Assembly: GCA_002309075.1 (NCBI GenBank)
Contig: DBWP01000001.1
Coordinates: 1-61,027, forward strand
Reading direction: 5' to 3'
Source: Candidatus Saccharibacteria bacterium UBA1235
GTDB lineage: Bacteria; Patescibacteriota; Saccharimonadia; Saccharimonadales; Saccharimonadaceae
Length of the DNA: 61,027 bases
The position numbers and the translations under genes are program-made. The notes below the pieces were generated by a model. It did no database searches, had not been told where the DNA came from, and saw only the letters and a program-made list of their open reading frames with translations. Positions 41,702-50,126 of this stretch are shown here, piece by piece (within the stretch, counting starts at the first letter, position 1; every line of letters starts with the position of its first letter).

Positions 41702-41778
41702 GCGAATGTAGCTCAGTTGTTTAGAGCGCTTCCTTGCCAAGGAAGAGGTCGAGAGTTAGAGTCTCTTCATTCGCACCA
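41702..41778 (+). tRNA. tRNA-Gly (GCC) with altered D-loop/T-loop pair
   Basis: The 77-nt cloverleaf is complete: acceptor GCGAATG/CATTCGC, anticodon stem CTTCC/GGAAG with loop TTGCCAA (GCC), T-stem GAGAG/CTCTT, encoded CCA. The D-loop is AGTTGTTTA, so position 19 is U, not G. The T-loop is TTAGAGT, so position 56 is A, not C. The universal G19-C56 tertiary pair is therefore replaced by U19-A56, a compensated change. All other tRNAs in the window keep GG and TTC. Confidence 0.93.
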
Positions 41779-41819
41779 TTTTTGTTTTATTTTGATTTTT
41801 GATATATAATACTTATAGT

Positions 41820-43163
41820 ATGAACAAAGTAATACGAAATATCGAAGATAAAAAAAAGCATCGACGGCAAATGTTGATTTCTGCCTTTATCATATCTATA
41901 CCAATTATCGACCTTCTTACCGCATTAGATGAGCGTCTAAACATTTTAGCTATACCGATCGGCACTATAATCAAATTGCTTTTCCTAATAGCCGCAATAG
42001 CATATAGCTTTAGATTTTCTAATAAAAAAGAATTCTTTTTGCTTACGTCAGTATTTCTAATATACATACTTCATGCCTTTGCAAATAATATATTTGCTTC
42101 TAGCGGCGTTTTCTTTGATGACGTGAGGCTATTGCTGAAATATTGGTCTTTGTTCTTCTTCTCTATATTTGCACTTATATATGTCAGAAAAAATGCTATA
42201 GATAAAAAGGTTTTATTAACTAGTTTATCAATTAGCCTTATTCTATATTCATTCTTCATTATTTTCCCAACAATTATTAATGCAAATTTTCCATCCTATT
42301 ATTACACCGAAGAAGGATCCGTGGGCTGGTATTATTCCGCAAACGAAATTGGACCAATTATTATTTTGCTAATCATTTTTGCAAACTATGCCATAAAATC
42401 TATAGGGCCAAAACCAATTTACCTATCATCGGCCATAGTTGGAATCATTTCGGTCAGCTTGCTGAGTACAAAAACCGCACTAATGTCGCTTTTCCTATTT
42501 TTAATCATTCAGTTTTTTGTATTTATTATCAAAAAATATAAACGGTTATCATTCATTAATATAATATTTTTAATAATTACCGTCTGTAGCATGCTATTTA
42601 CATCGACTACACAAGCATCAATTCTACAAATGTTTGATAAAGCCTTAAACACTCAGAAAGTTAGTAGCGTACAAATGGTTGAGAATATAAAAGCGTCAGA
42701 CAATAAAAGCAACGATGTCGCGCCACGAAATGACGAACAGATAGTAGAAGAAACCGATGTCTTCTTTGAAAAAATGGATATCATCATGAGCCATAGGCTA
42801 ACGAAAACCGTCAACATTCTAGAGCAGAACCAAGATGTAACCGTGCCGCAGCTACTATTCGGAAAAACTTATTATTACTTAAACTCAGAAGTAAAAACAG
42901 CAGAAATCGATTACGTAGATTTTGTTCTTCATTTTGGCATAGTTGGGACCATTTTATTCTTCTGCGTCATTATTTATCTCATAATTTCCGTATTTAAGAC
43001 CAGCTCATTATATTTCAAATTTATCTGGCTATTATTCCCGTTCATCGCAGGCTTAGCTGGTCACGTCCTGACTTCACCAAGCGTGTGTATTTATCTAGCA
43101 ATTTCTCTCATGCTGTTTTATAAACCACCGCTAAAAATTGAAGAAAAATTATCAAATAACTAA
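41820..43163 (+). CDS. O-antigen ligase/polymerase-like (Wzy-like) membrane protein
   Basis: The protein is about 447 residues with 10-12 hydrophobic spans and a large polar loop at about residues 280-360 (VSSVQMVENIKASDNKSND...). This is the usual layout of Wzy polymerases and O-antigen ligase family members, which join lipid-linked glycans outside the membrane. Sequence motifs are weak in this family, so the call rests on topology and context. I start at the ATG at 41820. A TTG start 21 bp upstream would cross the TATAAT box at 41805-41810. It opens the island right behind tRNA-Gly and is very AT-rich. Confidence 0.7.
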   Translation: MNKVIRNIEDKKKHRRQMLISAFIISIPIIDLLTALDERLNILAIPIGTIIKLLFLIAAIAYSFRFSNKKEFFLLTSVFLIYILHAFANNIFASSGVFFDDVRLLLKYWSLFFFSIFALIYVRKNAIDKKVLLTSLSISLILYSFFIIFPTIINANFPSYYYTEEGSVGWYYSANEIGPIIILLIIFANYAIKSIGPKPIYLSSAIVGIISVSLLSTKTALMSLFLFLIIQFFVFIIKKYKRLSFINIIFLIITVCSMLFTSTTQASILQMFDKALNTQKVSSVQMVENIKASDNKSNDVAPRNDEQIVEETDVFFEKMDIIMSHRLTKTVNILEQNQDVTVPQLLFGKTYYYLNSEVKTAEIDYVDFVLHFGIVGTILFFCVIIYLIISVFKTSSLYFKFIWLLFPFIAGLAGHVLTSPSVCIYLAISLMLFYKPPLKIEEKLSNN

Positions 43164-43170
43164 CAAATCT

Positions 43171-43419
43171 AAAGCCATCAAAATTATCAACTTGATATTT
43201 ATTTCGGCTTTTTTGTGGTTCTTGTTGCGGTTTTGACTAAAAGTATCCTCAAACCAAAAGTATACCAATTCTTTGATAACCATTGTTCTTTTATTAATTT
43301 TAGGATTATTTTATAATATTCCAGAAATATTCCCTCTAATGTTCCTGGCGGTAATCATACTGTCAACAGCTAGAAGTCAAGCTACGAAAACTTGCAATCT
43401 ATCCCAACATATAGTATAA
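43171..43419 (+). pseudogene. Remnant of a membrane protein gene
   Basis: Between the Wzy-like gene and the phosphatase, one frame reads KAIKIINLIFISAFLWFLLRF, a TGA (43234-43236), then about 60 residues including SLITIVLLLILGLFYNIPEI and FPLMFLAVIILSTAR before a TAA at 43417-43419. The two hydrophobic blocks look like the C-terminal end of a polytopic polymerase-like protein that has lost its start. This would fit gene turnover in the island. It could also be chance AT-rich sequence. Confidence 0.4.
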
Positions 43420-43426
43420 TTAAAAA

Positions 43427-44056
43427 ATGGATACTATCTTTTTATTTGATTTAGACTCTACTGTTACTAAACAAGAAATTTTACCAACCATCGCTAAAAA
43501 AATCGGCAAACAAAATGAAATGCGCGAATTAACAGAAAAAACCATGATGGGAATTCTACCATTTCAAGATAGCTTCACCTCAAGAGTAAAATTATTAAGC
43601 CAAATCCCAGTCAGCGAAGTTGCAGATTTAGTTTCCGATATTGAGGTTAACGAAGAGATAGTTGAATTCTTAAAAGAGAACCGGGAAAGTTCATTTATCG
43701 TCACTAGTAACCTCGATGTCTGGATTGAAAAATTAATGCATAAAATTGGCATGGACGGCCGATATTATTGCTCGAAAGCCAAAGTCGAAGACGACAGAAT
43801 AGTGAAAATTGAAAATATCCTCGAAAAAGAGTCCGTCCAAAGCGAGCTCACCTCGCGAGCAAAGATTGTTGCTATTGGTGATGGAAGTAATGATTTTGAT
43901 ATGATTAGAAAAGCCGACATTGGCATTTCTTTCGGCGGGGTAAGAGATATCGCCCCATCCCTCATCGATGTTTCGGATTATTCGATCTACAACGAGACTA
44001 AACTACGCAAATTCCTTACTGCAATAAAAAATGGAGAATATCAAAATGAACAATAA
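43427..44056 (+). CDS. HAD family phosphatase (SerB-like)
   Basis: The 209-residue protein has HAD motif I FLFDLDSTVTKQE (nucleophile Asp near residue 8), motif II VTSNLD, and motif III/IV IVAIGDGSNDFDMIRKADIGISFG, the pattern of phosphoserine-phosphatase-like enzymes. Its cap domain is small and helical. Directly linked to a LicC-like nucleotidyltransferase (11-bp overlap), it may dephosphorylate a small alcohol or amino alcohol in the same pathway, though the substrate is unknown. TATAAT ends 6 nt before the ATG. Confidence 0.82.
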   Translation: MDTIFLFDLDSTVTKQEILPTIAKKIGKQNEMRELTEKTMMGILPFQDSFTSRVKLLSQIPVSEVADLVSDIEVNEEIVEFLKENRESSFIVTSNLDVWIEKLMHKIGMDGRYYCSKAKVEDDRIVKIENILEKESVQSELTSRAKIVAIGDGSNDFDMIRKADIGISFGGVRDIAPSLIDVSDYSIYNETKLRKFLTAIKNGEYQNEQ

Positions 44057-44681
44057 GACCGTTATTATTTCTTGTGCTGGCATGGGTACCAGATTAGGCG
44101 CCGGTATACCTAAAGCCCTAATCGATATTGATGGCGAGCCACTCATTATCCACACGTTAAAAATGTTAGATAAAATAGAAGACGTAAGAGTAGTCGTCGG
44201 CTATCAGGCCGAAAAAGTCATCGAAGTAGTTAAAAAATATCGCGATGATGTACTATTTGTCTATAATCACAACTATCAGCAAAACGGCACTGGCGCTAGC
44301 GTTAGCCTCGCCAAAAGATATAGTAAAAAATTCATTTTAACAATAGATGGTGATTTATTAATTCACCCAGATGATATGAAAGAAATCCTAGCCAGCGAAC
44401 AAGAATTCGTCGGAGTCTGCGAACCATCGACCGATGACCCAGTTTTAGTTGGTGTTAAAGACGGAAAAGTCACAAATTTCTACGAGAAAAACGGCCCCTA
44501 TGAATGGACTGGCATCACTATGCTCGAAGCCAAAAAAATTACACCAACCGACGGGCACGTTCTCAAATTAGTCGAGCAAGTCCTCCCGATGGATTTCAAA
44601 ATCATCCGCGAAAAAGAAATCGACACGCCAAATGACTATAAGAACGCGATTATCTGGGTACAAAACAACTATAACAGTTAG
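44046..44681 (+). CDS. Sugar/alcohol-phosphate nucleotidyltransferase (LicC-like)
   Basis: The 211-residue protein has the nucleotidyltransferase start MNNKTVIISCAGMGTRLGAG with PKALIDIDGEP, the GYQAEKVIEVV segment, and the metal-binding FILTIDGDLLI (about residue 100). Length and pattern fit small CTP:phosphocholine/alcohol-phosphate cytidylyltransferases, so it could make the CDP-linked donor used by the TagB/F-like protein downstream. I use the ATG at 44046 because GGAG lies 8 nt before it. It overlaps the HAD gene by 11 bp. Confidence 0.8.
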   Translation: MNNKTVIISCAGMGTRLGAGIPKALIDIDGEPLIIHTLKMLDKIEDVRVVVGYQAEKVIEVVKKYRDDVLFVYNHNYQQNGTGASVSLAKRYSKKFILTIDGDLLIHPDDMKEILASEQEFVGVCEPSTDDPVLVGVKDGKVTNFYEKNGPYEWTGITMLEAKKITPTDGHVLKLVEQVLPMDFKIIREKEIDTPNDYKNAIIWVQNNYNS

Positions 44682-44729
44682 TTATTTACTAAACTTGCTA
44701 ATCCTAGCCAAATATTATACAATATCTGT

Positions 44730-45443
44730 ATGAACAACAAAGTCAACTTCACTATTGGCATACTCGGCGGAATGGGGTCTTATGCAACGCTCAACTTTTT
44801 CAAGCAAATTCTTGATACCTTCCCAGCCGAAAAAGAATGGGATCGACCTCGCATAATCATCGACAATCGCTGCGATATGCCTAGTCGCGTTAGGGCCATC
44901 CTTTATAATGAAAACCGCGAAAAACTAGTACACGAAATGTCTAAATCTATTAATATGTTAGTAGAAAATGGCGCCGACTATATTATCTCAGCATGCAACA
45001 CATCTCATGTTTTTCTTGATGAAATTTACGAATATGTACCAAAAGCCAAGGAAAAACTAGTCCATATAATTAAAGAATCCGCCAAACAGATTAATGCAGA
45101 TGGGCATAAACAAGTTTTCTTACTTGCCACTGAAGGGACTATTGAAACTAAAATTTTCTCAGATTTCTTCAAGCCTTATGGGATCGAAATTATTTACCCT
45201 GACTCTTCAGATTTCTCGATTCTCCGCAACTTTATTGAAGCTGTCAAACAGAATAATATTACTCCAGAGATACTAGAAGAATTTCAAACTTACATCAATA
45301 ACGCCCCATCTGATGTGGTTATTCTAGGTTGCACAGAATTGCCAGTTCTATATAACAATTGTCGCGACAAAATAATCAATAAAAAAATCTACGACCCGCT
45401 CGCCTGTGCATTATCTGCCATTAAAGAAAAAACCGTAGGGTGA
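44730..45443 (+). CDS. Aspartate/glutamate racemase family protein
   Basis: The 237-residue protein has IGILGGMGSYATLNFF at the N-terminus, the first catalytic cysteine in ISACNTSHVF (about residue 89) and the second in VVILGCTELPVLY (about residue 200), as in the Asp/Glu/hydantoin racemase superfamily. It could supply a D-amino acid for the wall or decorate a glycan. The island context favours the latter, but this is inference. TACAAT ends 6 nt before the ATG, so it has its own promoter. Confidence 0.85.
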   Translation: MNNKVNFTIGILGGMGSYATLNFFKQILDTFPAEKEWDRPRIIIDNRCDMPSRVRAILYNENREKLVHEMSKSINMLVENGADYIISACNTSHVFLDEIYEYVPKAKEKLVHIIKESAKQINADGHKQVFLLATEGTIETKIFSDFFKPYGIEIIYPDSSDFSILRNFIEAVKQNNITPEILEEFQTYINNAPSDVVILGCTELPVLYNNCRDKIINKKIYDPLACALSAIKEKTVG

Positions 45444-45513
45444 AGAATCCATATTCGCCTTTCGTTTACTTTAAAATTCAAGTCTTTTATGTTATAATAT
45501 AGGTAAACACCAA

Positions 45514-46695
45514 ATGTTAATTTTTAATAAAATGAAAGACAAGATTAAAAATTTCATAAAAAAGAGTCTCTTATTTTTTGGGTCTGCTTTTAAAATCAAA
45601 AATATCATTATTTTTGAGAGTCATACCGATTATTCTGATAATTCTCGCTCGTTCTATGAATATCTTATTAAAAACGACTACAATAAAAAATATAAGATAT
45701 ATTGGTTTGTTGATGACGCTTTAAAATTTAAAAACAAAAAAACTAAAAATGTCGAATTCATTACTATGTGGCATCACGGCACTAAAAGAACGCCGCTCCA
45801 ATGGATAAAATATTTTTGGATCGCCAAAAACGCTAAATACCTAATTTTTAGTAATCGCAATCTTCCCAAAATCAATAAAAAAACCAAAACCGTCTGCATC
45901 AATCACGGTATACCAATTAAAAACGTAAAGGGCAAGCATACTTTTTCAACCGACGTAGATTATCGCGTGGACTCATCTAAGTTTTGTGCCGAGCTCGTAG
46001 TAGACCAGCAGGGCTTCAAAAGAAATTGCATTATTATTGTCGGGAACCCTCGAAATGATGTTCTCTTTACCAAAACCAATGTTAAAGAAAAAATGCAAAT
46101 TTTTGCCAAATTCGATAAAATTATTCTCTGGCTACCAACCTTTAGAAATTCCGCCGAATTGAAGCGTAGTGATTCTTCCTTTAAATTTCCGCTTGGCCTC
46201 CCTATTATTTACGACCAAAAATCCCTCAAAGATATTAATTCATATTTAAAAACCCGCAATATAGGCCTCGTCCTTAAATTGCATCCCGCTCAAGATTTGT
46301 CCGTCTTTAAAGCCAATTCATTGTCAAACATCATCATCATTGATGATCAATATCTAATTAACCACGATACGGAATTAACCGAATTATATAAAATCACCGA
46401 TGCCCTCATTACTGATTATTCCAGCGTGTATGTCGACTATCTACTCACTGATAAACCGATCGGCTTCACTCAAGACGATTTCAAGCAATACACTCTCGGT
46501 TTTTCTGTCCCAAATATTAACGACTACATGCCCGGCGAGAAAATCATTAATCTAAACGACCTTAAGACTTTTATTGATCATATCGATAAAAATATCGACA
46601 ATTATAAAGCCGAACGCAAAAAAATCAATAAGCTTTTCAACGAATTTAACGACAACAAATCTTCCGAAAGGTTAGCTAAAAAGTTAAAGTTATAG
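45514..46695 (+). CDS. CDP-glycerol glycerophosphotransferase-like protein (TagB/TagF family)
   Basis: The 393-residue protein matches the CDP-glycerol:polyglycerolphosphate glycerophosphotransferase family. It has an N-terminal basic, membrane-associating segment, VCINHGIPIKN (about residue 130), LVLKLHPAQD (about 253) and the hallmark ALITDYSSVYVDYLLTDKPI (about 292-311), where the nucleotide-binding residues lie. It should add glycerol phosphate, or a related alcohol phosphate, to a lipid-linked acceptor. TATAAT (45493-45498) is 15 nt before the ATG. The first ATG is used, and a second lies at codon 7. Confidence 0.88.
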   Translation: MLIFNKMKDKIKNFIKKSLLFFGSAFKIKNIIIFESHTDYSDNSRSFYEYLIKNDYNKKYKIYWFVDDALKFKNKKTKNVEFITMWHHGTKRTPLQWIKYFWIAKNAKYLIFSNRNLPKINKKTKTVCINHGIPIKNVKGKHTFSTDVDYRVDSSKFCAELVVDQQGFKRNCIIIVGNPRNDVLFTKTNVKEKMQIFAKFDKIILWLPTFRNSAELKRSDSSFKFPLGLPIIYDQKSLKDINSYLKTRNIGLVLKLHPAQDLSVFKANSLSNIIIIDDQYLINHDTELTELYKITDALITDYSSVYVDYLLTDKPIGFTQDDFKQYTLGFSVPNINDYMPGEKIINLNDLKTFIDHIDKNIDNYKAERKKINKLFNEFNDNKSSERLAKKLKL

Positions 46696-46698
46696 GTT

Positions 46699-48213
46699 AT
46701 GCGAACAAAAAATATTCTTAAAACATTTTTATACGGCCTCATCTTAACTTCTATTATTGCTATCCTTGGCCTAATTAAAACCAAAGTTCTCTTAGATCAA
46801 CTTGGCGAAGAGTATGTCGGCGCCTATCAGCTCTTCACGCAACTTTTCACTTATCTTTCGCTAGTTGAGGGCGGTATTGGCGCCAGCGTAGCATTTCATC
46901 TATACAAACCAATTCATCAAAAAAATACCGAAAAAATCAACGCTATTTTCCTAGGCGCTAAAAAATATTTCCGCATCATAGGTATTATCATTATCTGTCT
47001 TGGTGTAATTCTATCTTTCGGAATTATGTTCTTAATTAAAGAAACTTCTATTCCAGATATTTATATTAAAGTTTGTTTTATCCTCTTCGTTATTTCTAGC
47101 GCCATGAATTATTTCACATCCGCACACGCACTTCTGTATGAAGCTGAGCAAAAGCTATATAAATCTAGCAATCTTAACCATATATTATCAATCTGTGAAA
47201 GCATCGCCGCAATCGTTATCGCTATGCTCGGCGGAAAACTCTTAACTATTTTACTAGTCTTCCTAATCATGAGTGTCCTTAAGAATATTATTTTAATCTT
47301 AAGATCCAGAAAAGACCATAAATATATCGCTAATATCAGCAAAGATACTCCTGTCGATATGAGCTTTAAGAAAGAGGCAAATAACTTAATCGTTACTAAA
47401 CTTAGCTCGCTCCTAAACGATAACATTGACATTCTTATACTCTCAACTTTCATTGGGTTTAAACCAGTAGTTATTTATACCGCCTATAATCAAATCGTCA
47501 ACATGATTACTCAAATGATTCAGAGACTAAATTCCGCCCTGCTACCCAGCGTTGGCAATCTACTAGTTTCCGAAAAAAATAAAGCCCGCGAAACTTTTAC
47601 CGAACTTAATTCCCTTCTTTTCTTTATCGGTAGCCTTGTTTTTGTGCCACTTTATTATTTATTGACTCCGTTTATTGGTCTTTGGTATGGCGAAGAATAT
47701 ACTGTAACAAGTATTATTTGTTTACTTTTCGTTATTATTTTATATATTAATATTATTAAAATTTCACTTGAATCCTACATTAAAGCTGCTGGCGAATTTA
47801 AGAGCGTCAGAAATTGTTCCATTTTCCAAAGTATTATTAACTTAGTTCTATCGCTCGCCTTAGTTGGAAAATACGGCATCGGAGGCGTACTCGCGGCCAC
47901 CGTCTTTTCATTTATTATTGGTAACTTTATTAATTTTCCTCGCATCATTTCAAAAAAGATTATTAACGACAAAACGATAAATTATTATAAAAAAGTTTTT
48001 AAATATTTAATTGGACTCACAATAAACTTAGTCATCTGTTACTTTGTTAATAATTTCCTACAAAACACCAATCTCGCCACTTGGCTACTAAATGGCTTTA
48101 TCTTATTTGCCATAAACTTTGCCTTAACTGCAGCTTTCTACATAATTACAAAAGAAACTTCATTCTTAAAACGCATCACGCTAATAACTAAAAACTTTAG
48201 GGCAAAAAAATAA
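46699..48213 (+). CDS. Polysaccharide/teichoic-acid flippase (Wzx/MATE-like)
   Basis: The 504-residue protein has 12-14 hydrophobic spans in the MOP superfamily pattern. The start is typical (IIAILGLIKTKVLLDQLGEE..GAYQLFTQ), with EGGIGASVAFHLYKPI at about residue 55 and further conserved regions (NAYNQIV-type segment at about 255, AAGEFKSVRNCSIFQ at about 365). It would move the lipid-linked glycan across the membrane. It begins 3 bp after the TagB/F-like gene, and the GT4 gene starts right at its stop, so all three form one transcript. Confidence 0.9.
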   Translation: MRTKNILKTFLYGLILTSIIAILGLIKTKVLLDQLGEEYVGAYQLFTQLFTYLSLVEGGIGASVAFHLYKPIHQKNTEKINAIFLGAKKYFRIIGIIIICLGVILSFGIMFLIKETSIPDIYIKVCFILFVISSAMNYFTSAHALLYEAEQKLYKSSNLNHILSICESIAAIVIAMLGGKLLTILLVFLIMSVLKNIILILRSRKDHKYIANISKDTPVDMSFKKEANNLIVTKLSSLLNDNIDILILSTFIGFKPVVIYTAYNQIVNMITQMIQRLNSALLPSVGNLLVSEKNKARETFTELNSLLFFIGSLVFVPLYYLLTPFIGLWYGEEYTVTSIICLLFVIILYINIIKISLESYIKAAGEFKSVRNCSIFQSIINLVLSLALVGKYGIGGVLAATVFSFIIGNFINFPRIISKKIINDKTINYYKKVFKYLIGLTINLVICYFVNNFLQNTNLATWLLNGFILFAINFALTAAFYIITKETSFLKRITLITKNFRAKK

Positions 48214-49368
48214 ATGAAAAGAATTGATATTTTAGGATTACATCTAAACTATGGCGGCACCGAACAAGCTATTATTAACCAAGCAAATATGCTATGCGAA
48301 AATTACGATGTACGATTAATTATAACTTATAAAATGTCGCCTAAACCAGCATTTGAAATCGATAAAAGAGTTAAAGTAATTTACCTCACAAATCTAAAGC
48401 CTAACCGTGAAGAATTTAAAAAAGCTCTTCGTGAAAAGAATTTTCTTAAAGCTATCAAGGAGGGTTTTTCGGCGATAAAAATTCTTCGCATGAAGTCAAA
48501 AACCATGAAGCAATACGTTAAAAAAACTCCGGCAGACATTTTAATATCGAGTAGGCTCAGTATTCACAAAATCGTAAATAAGCATGCAAAAAAATCAGCC
48601 ATAAAAATCGGCGAGGAACATCGCTATTCAATTAAAGATCCAAAATATATCAAGCAAATCAAGAAAACCTGCAAAAAATTCGACTATTTTGTTTGCGTTT
48701 CAAGAGAGCTCTCAGATTTTTACCAAAAAATATTACCTAATGTAAATTGTATTTTTATACCTAATGCCTTATCGACGAACAGCAGCCAAAATATTGCTAA
48801 TTATAACTCGAAAAATCTTCTTGCCGTCGGACGCCTCTCTCCAGAAAAAGGATTCGACGACGCGATTAAAATAATGTCTTTACTAGTACAAAAAGATAGA
48901 AATATCAAATTGAATATCGTTGGCGAGGGGACCGAGCGTGCCCGCCTCGAAACAGAAATCAAAAAATACAACCTAGAAGATAATGTTTTCCTGCATGGTT
49001 TTAAGGATCAAGAATATATTAAAAAAATCGCTGCAGCCTCAAGTTTATACTTGCTTACATCACATGAAGAATCTTTTGGAACAACCATAATTGAAGCAGC
49101 TTCCTACGGTTTACCAGCAATAGCCTTCGATTCGGCGAAAGGGGCAACTGAAATTATTAAAAATAATCAAACCGGGATCATTATTAAAGGCCGGGATCTT
49201 AATATTGCCGCCGGTACAATCCTGAGACTGTTCGAAAATACAGAAAAACTCACAGAACTTGGCCAAAATGCATTCTCTGAATCAAAAAATTACGATTTCA
49301 AAAACATCCAAAAATGTTGGCAAAAGTTCATAACGGTAATGCTTGAAAAAACCTCCCATCCATTGTAA
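48214..49368 (+). CDS. Glycosyltransferase family 4
   Basis: The 384-residue GT-B protein has the N-terminal acceptor domain start ILGLHLNYGGTEQAIINQAN, and in the donor domain LLAVGRLSPEKGFDDAIKIM (about 205-225), KLNIVGEGTERARLE, FLHGFKDQEYIKKIAAAS, and the EX7E region SHEESFGTTIIEAASYGLPA (about 285-305). It retains its donor sugar and adds it to the growing polymer. Donor and acceptor are unknown. The ATG follows the flippase stop directly. The TagA gene is 11 bp downstream. Confidence 0.92.
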   Translation: MKRIDILGLHLNYGGTEQAIINQANMLCENYDVRLIITYKMSPKPAFEIDKRVKVIYLTNLKPNREEFKKALREKNFLKAIKEGFSAIKILRMKSKTMKQYVKKTPADILISSRLSIHKIVNKHAKKSAIKIGEEHRYSIKDPKYIKQIKKTCKKFDYFVCVSRELSDFYQKILPNVNCIFIPNALSTNSSQNIANYNSKNLLAVGRLSPEKGFDDAIKIMSLLVQKDRNIKLNIVGEGTERARLETEIKKYNLEDNVFLHGFKDQEYIKKIAAASSLYLLTSHEESFGTTIIEAASYGLPAIAFDSAKGATEIIKNNQTGIIIKGRDLNIAAGTILRLFENTEKLTELGQNAFSESKNYDFKNIQKCWQKFITVMLEKTSHPL

Positions 49369-49379
49369 AATAAATAAGA

Positions 49380-50126
49380 ATGGATACTGAATATATACTC
49401 GGCATAAAGGTATCGAATCTAACTCTCGAAGATGTTTGCAGAGACGTTATTTTTGCTGTAAAAAATAATCAAAAACTTTTTATCGCCTCTATCAATCCAG
49501 AAATTTCCATGGTAGCCGTCGAAGACGACGAAGTCAAAAAGATATTAAATAATGCCACCCATAATTTACCAGACGGCATCGGCGTCGTTATGGCGTCAAG
49601 AATCTTAAAGGGCGGCATCAAACAGCGTGTTGCCGGCATCGATTGCGCAGAAGCCCTTTGTAAAACCGCCCAACAAAATAACTTCAATGTTTTCTTATAT
49701 GGGGCAAAAAAAGGAGTAGCTGAAAAAGCGAAAGAAAATCTACAGAAAAAATATCCTGGTTTAAATATTGTCGGCGTTATTGATGGTTATGAAGAAGATA
49801 ATGAAAAAGTAATTGAAAAAATTAACAGCAGCAAAGCTAATATTGTTTTGGTTGCCCTCGGTGGACAAAAACAAGAAAAATGGATTTCTAAAAATATGGA
49901 CAAAGTTAATGCTCAAGTTTTCCAATGCGTTGGCGGCTCTTTCGACGTCTTCAGCGGCAATAGCAAGCGCGCACCAAAAATCGTACAAAAACTAGGTGCC
50001 GAATGGCTCTTTAGGCTAATCAAAGAACCTAGTCGTTTCCGTCGTCAAGCTAAAATTCCAAAGTTCATCCATCTCGTCTTCCAGGAAAGAAAGATTAAAA
50101 ATCGCCAAGCGAGAAAAACACGATGA
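49380..50126 (+). CDS. WecG/TagA/CpsF family glycosyltransferase (GT26)
   Basis: The 248-residue protein matches TagA, which adds N-acetylmannosamine (or a similar sugar) to undecaprenyl-PP-GlcNAc in linkage-unit synthesis. It has ASINPEISMVA (about 39), NLPDGIGVVMASRILKG (about 63), VFLYGAKKGVAEKA and IVLVALGGQKQEKWI (about 156). The C-terminal basic membrane-targeting tail is present (RFRRQAKIPKFIHLVFQERK). TAAAAT at the GT4 stop may give an internal promoter. It overlaps the LCP gene by 4 bp (ATGA). Confidence 0.92.
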   Translation: MDTEYILGIKVSNLTLEDVCRDVIFAVKNNQKLFIASINPEISMVAVEDDEVKKILNNATHNLPDGIGVVMASRILKGGIKQRVAGIDCAEALCKTAQQNNFNVFLYGAKKGVAEKAKENLQKKYPGLNIVGVIDGYEEDNEKVIEKINSSKANIVLVALGGQKQEKWISKNMDKVNAQVFQCVGGSFDVFSGNSKRAPKIVQKLGAEWLFRLIKEPSRFRRQAKIPKFIHLVFQERKIKNRQARKTR

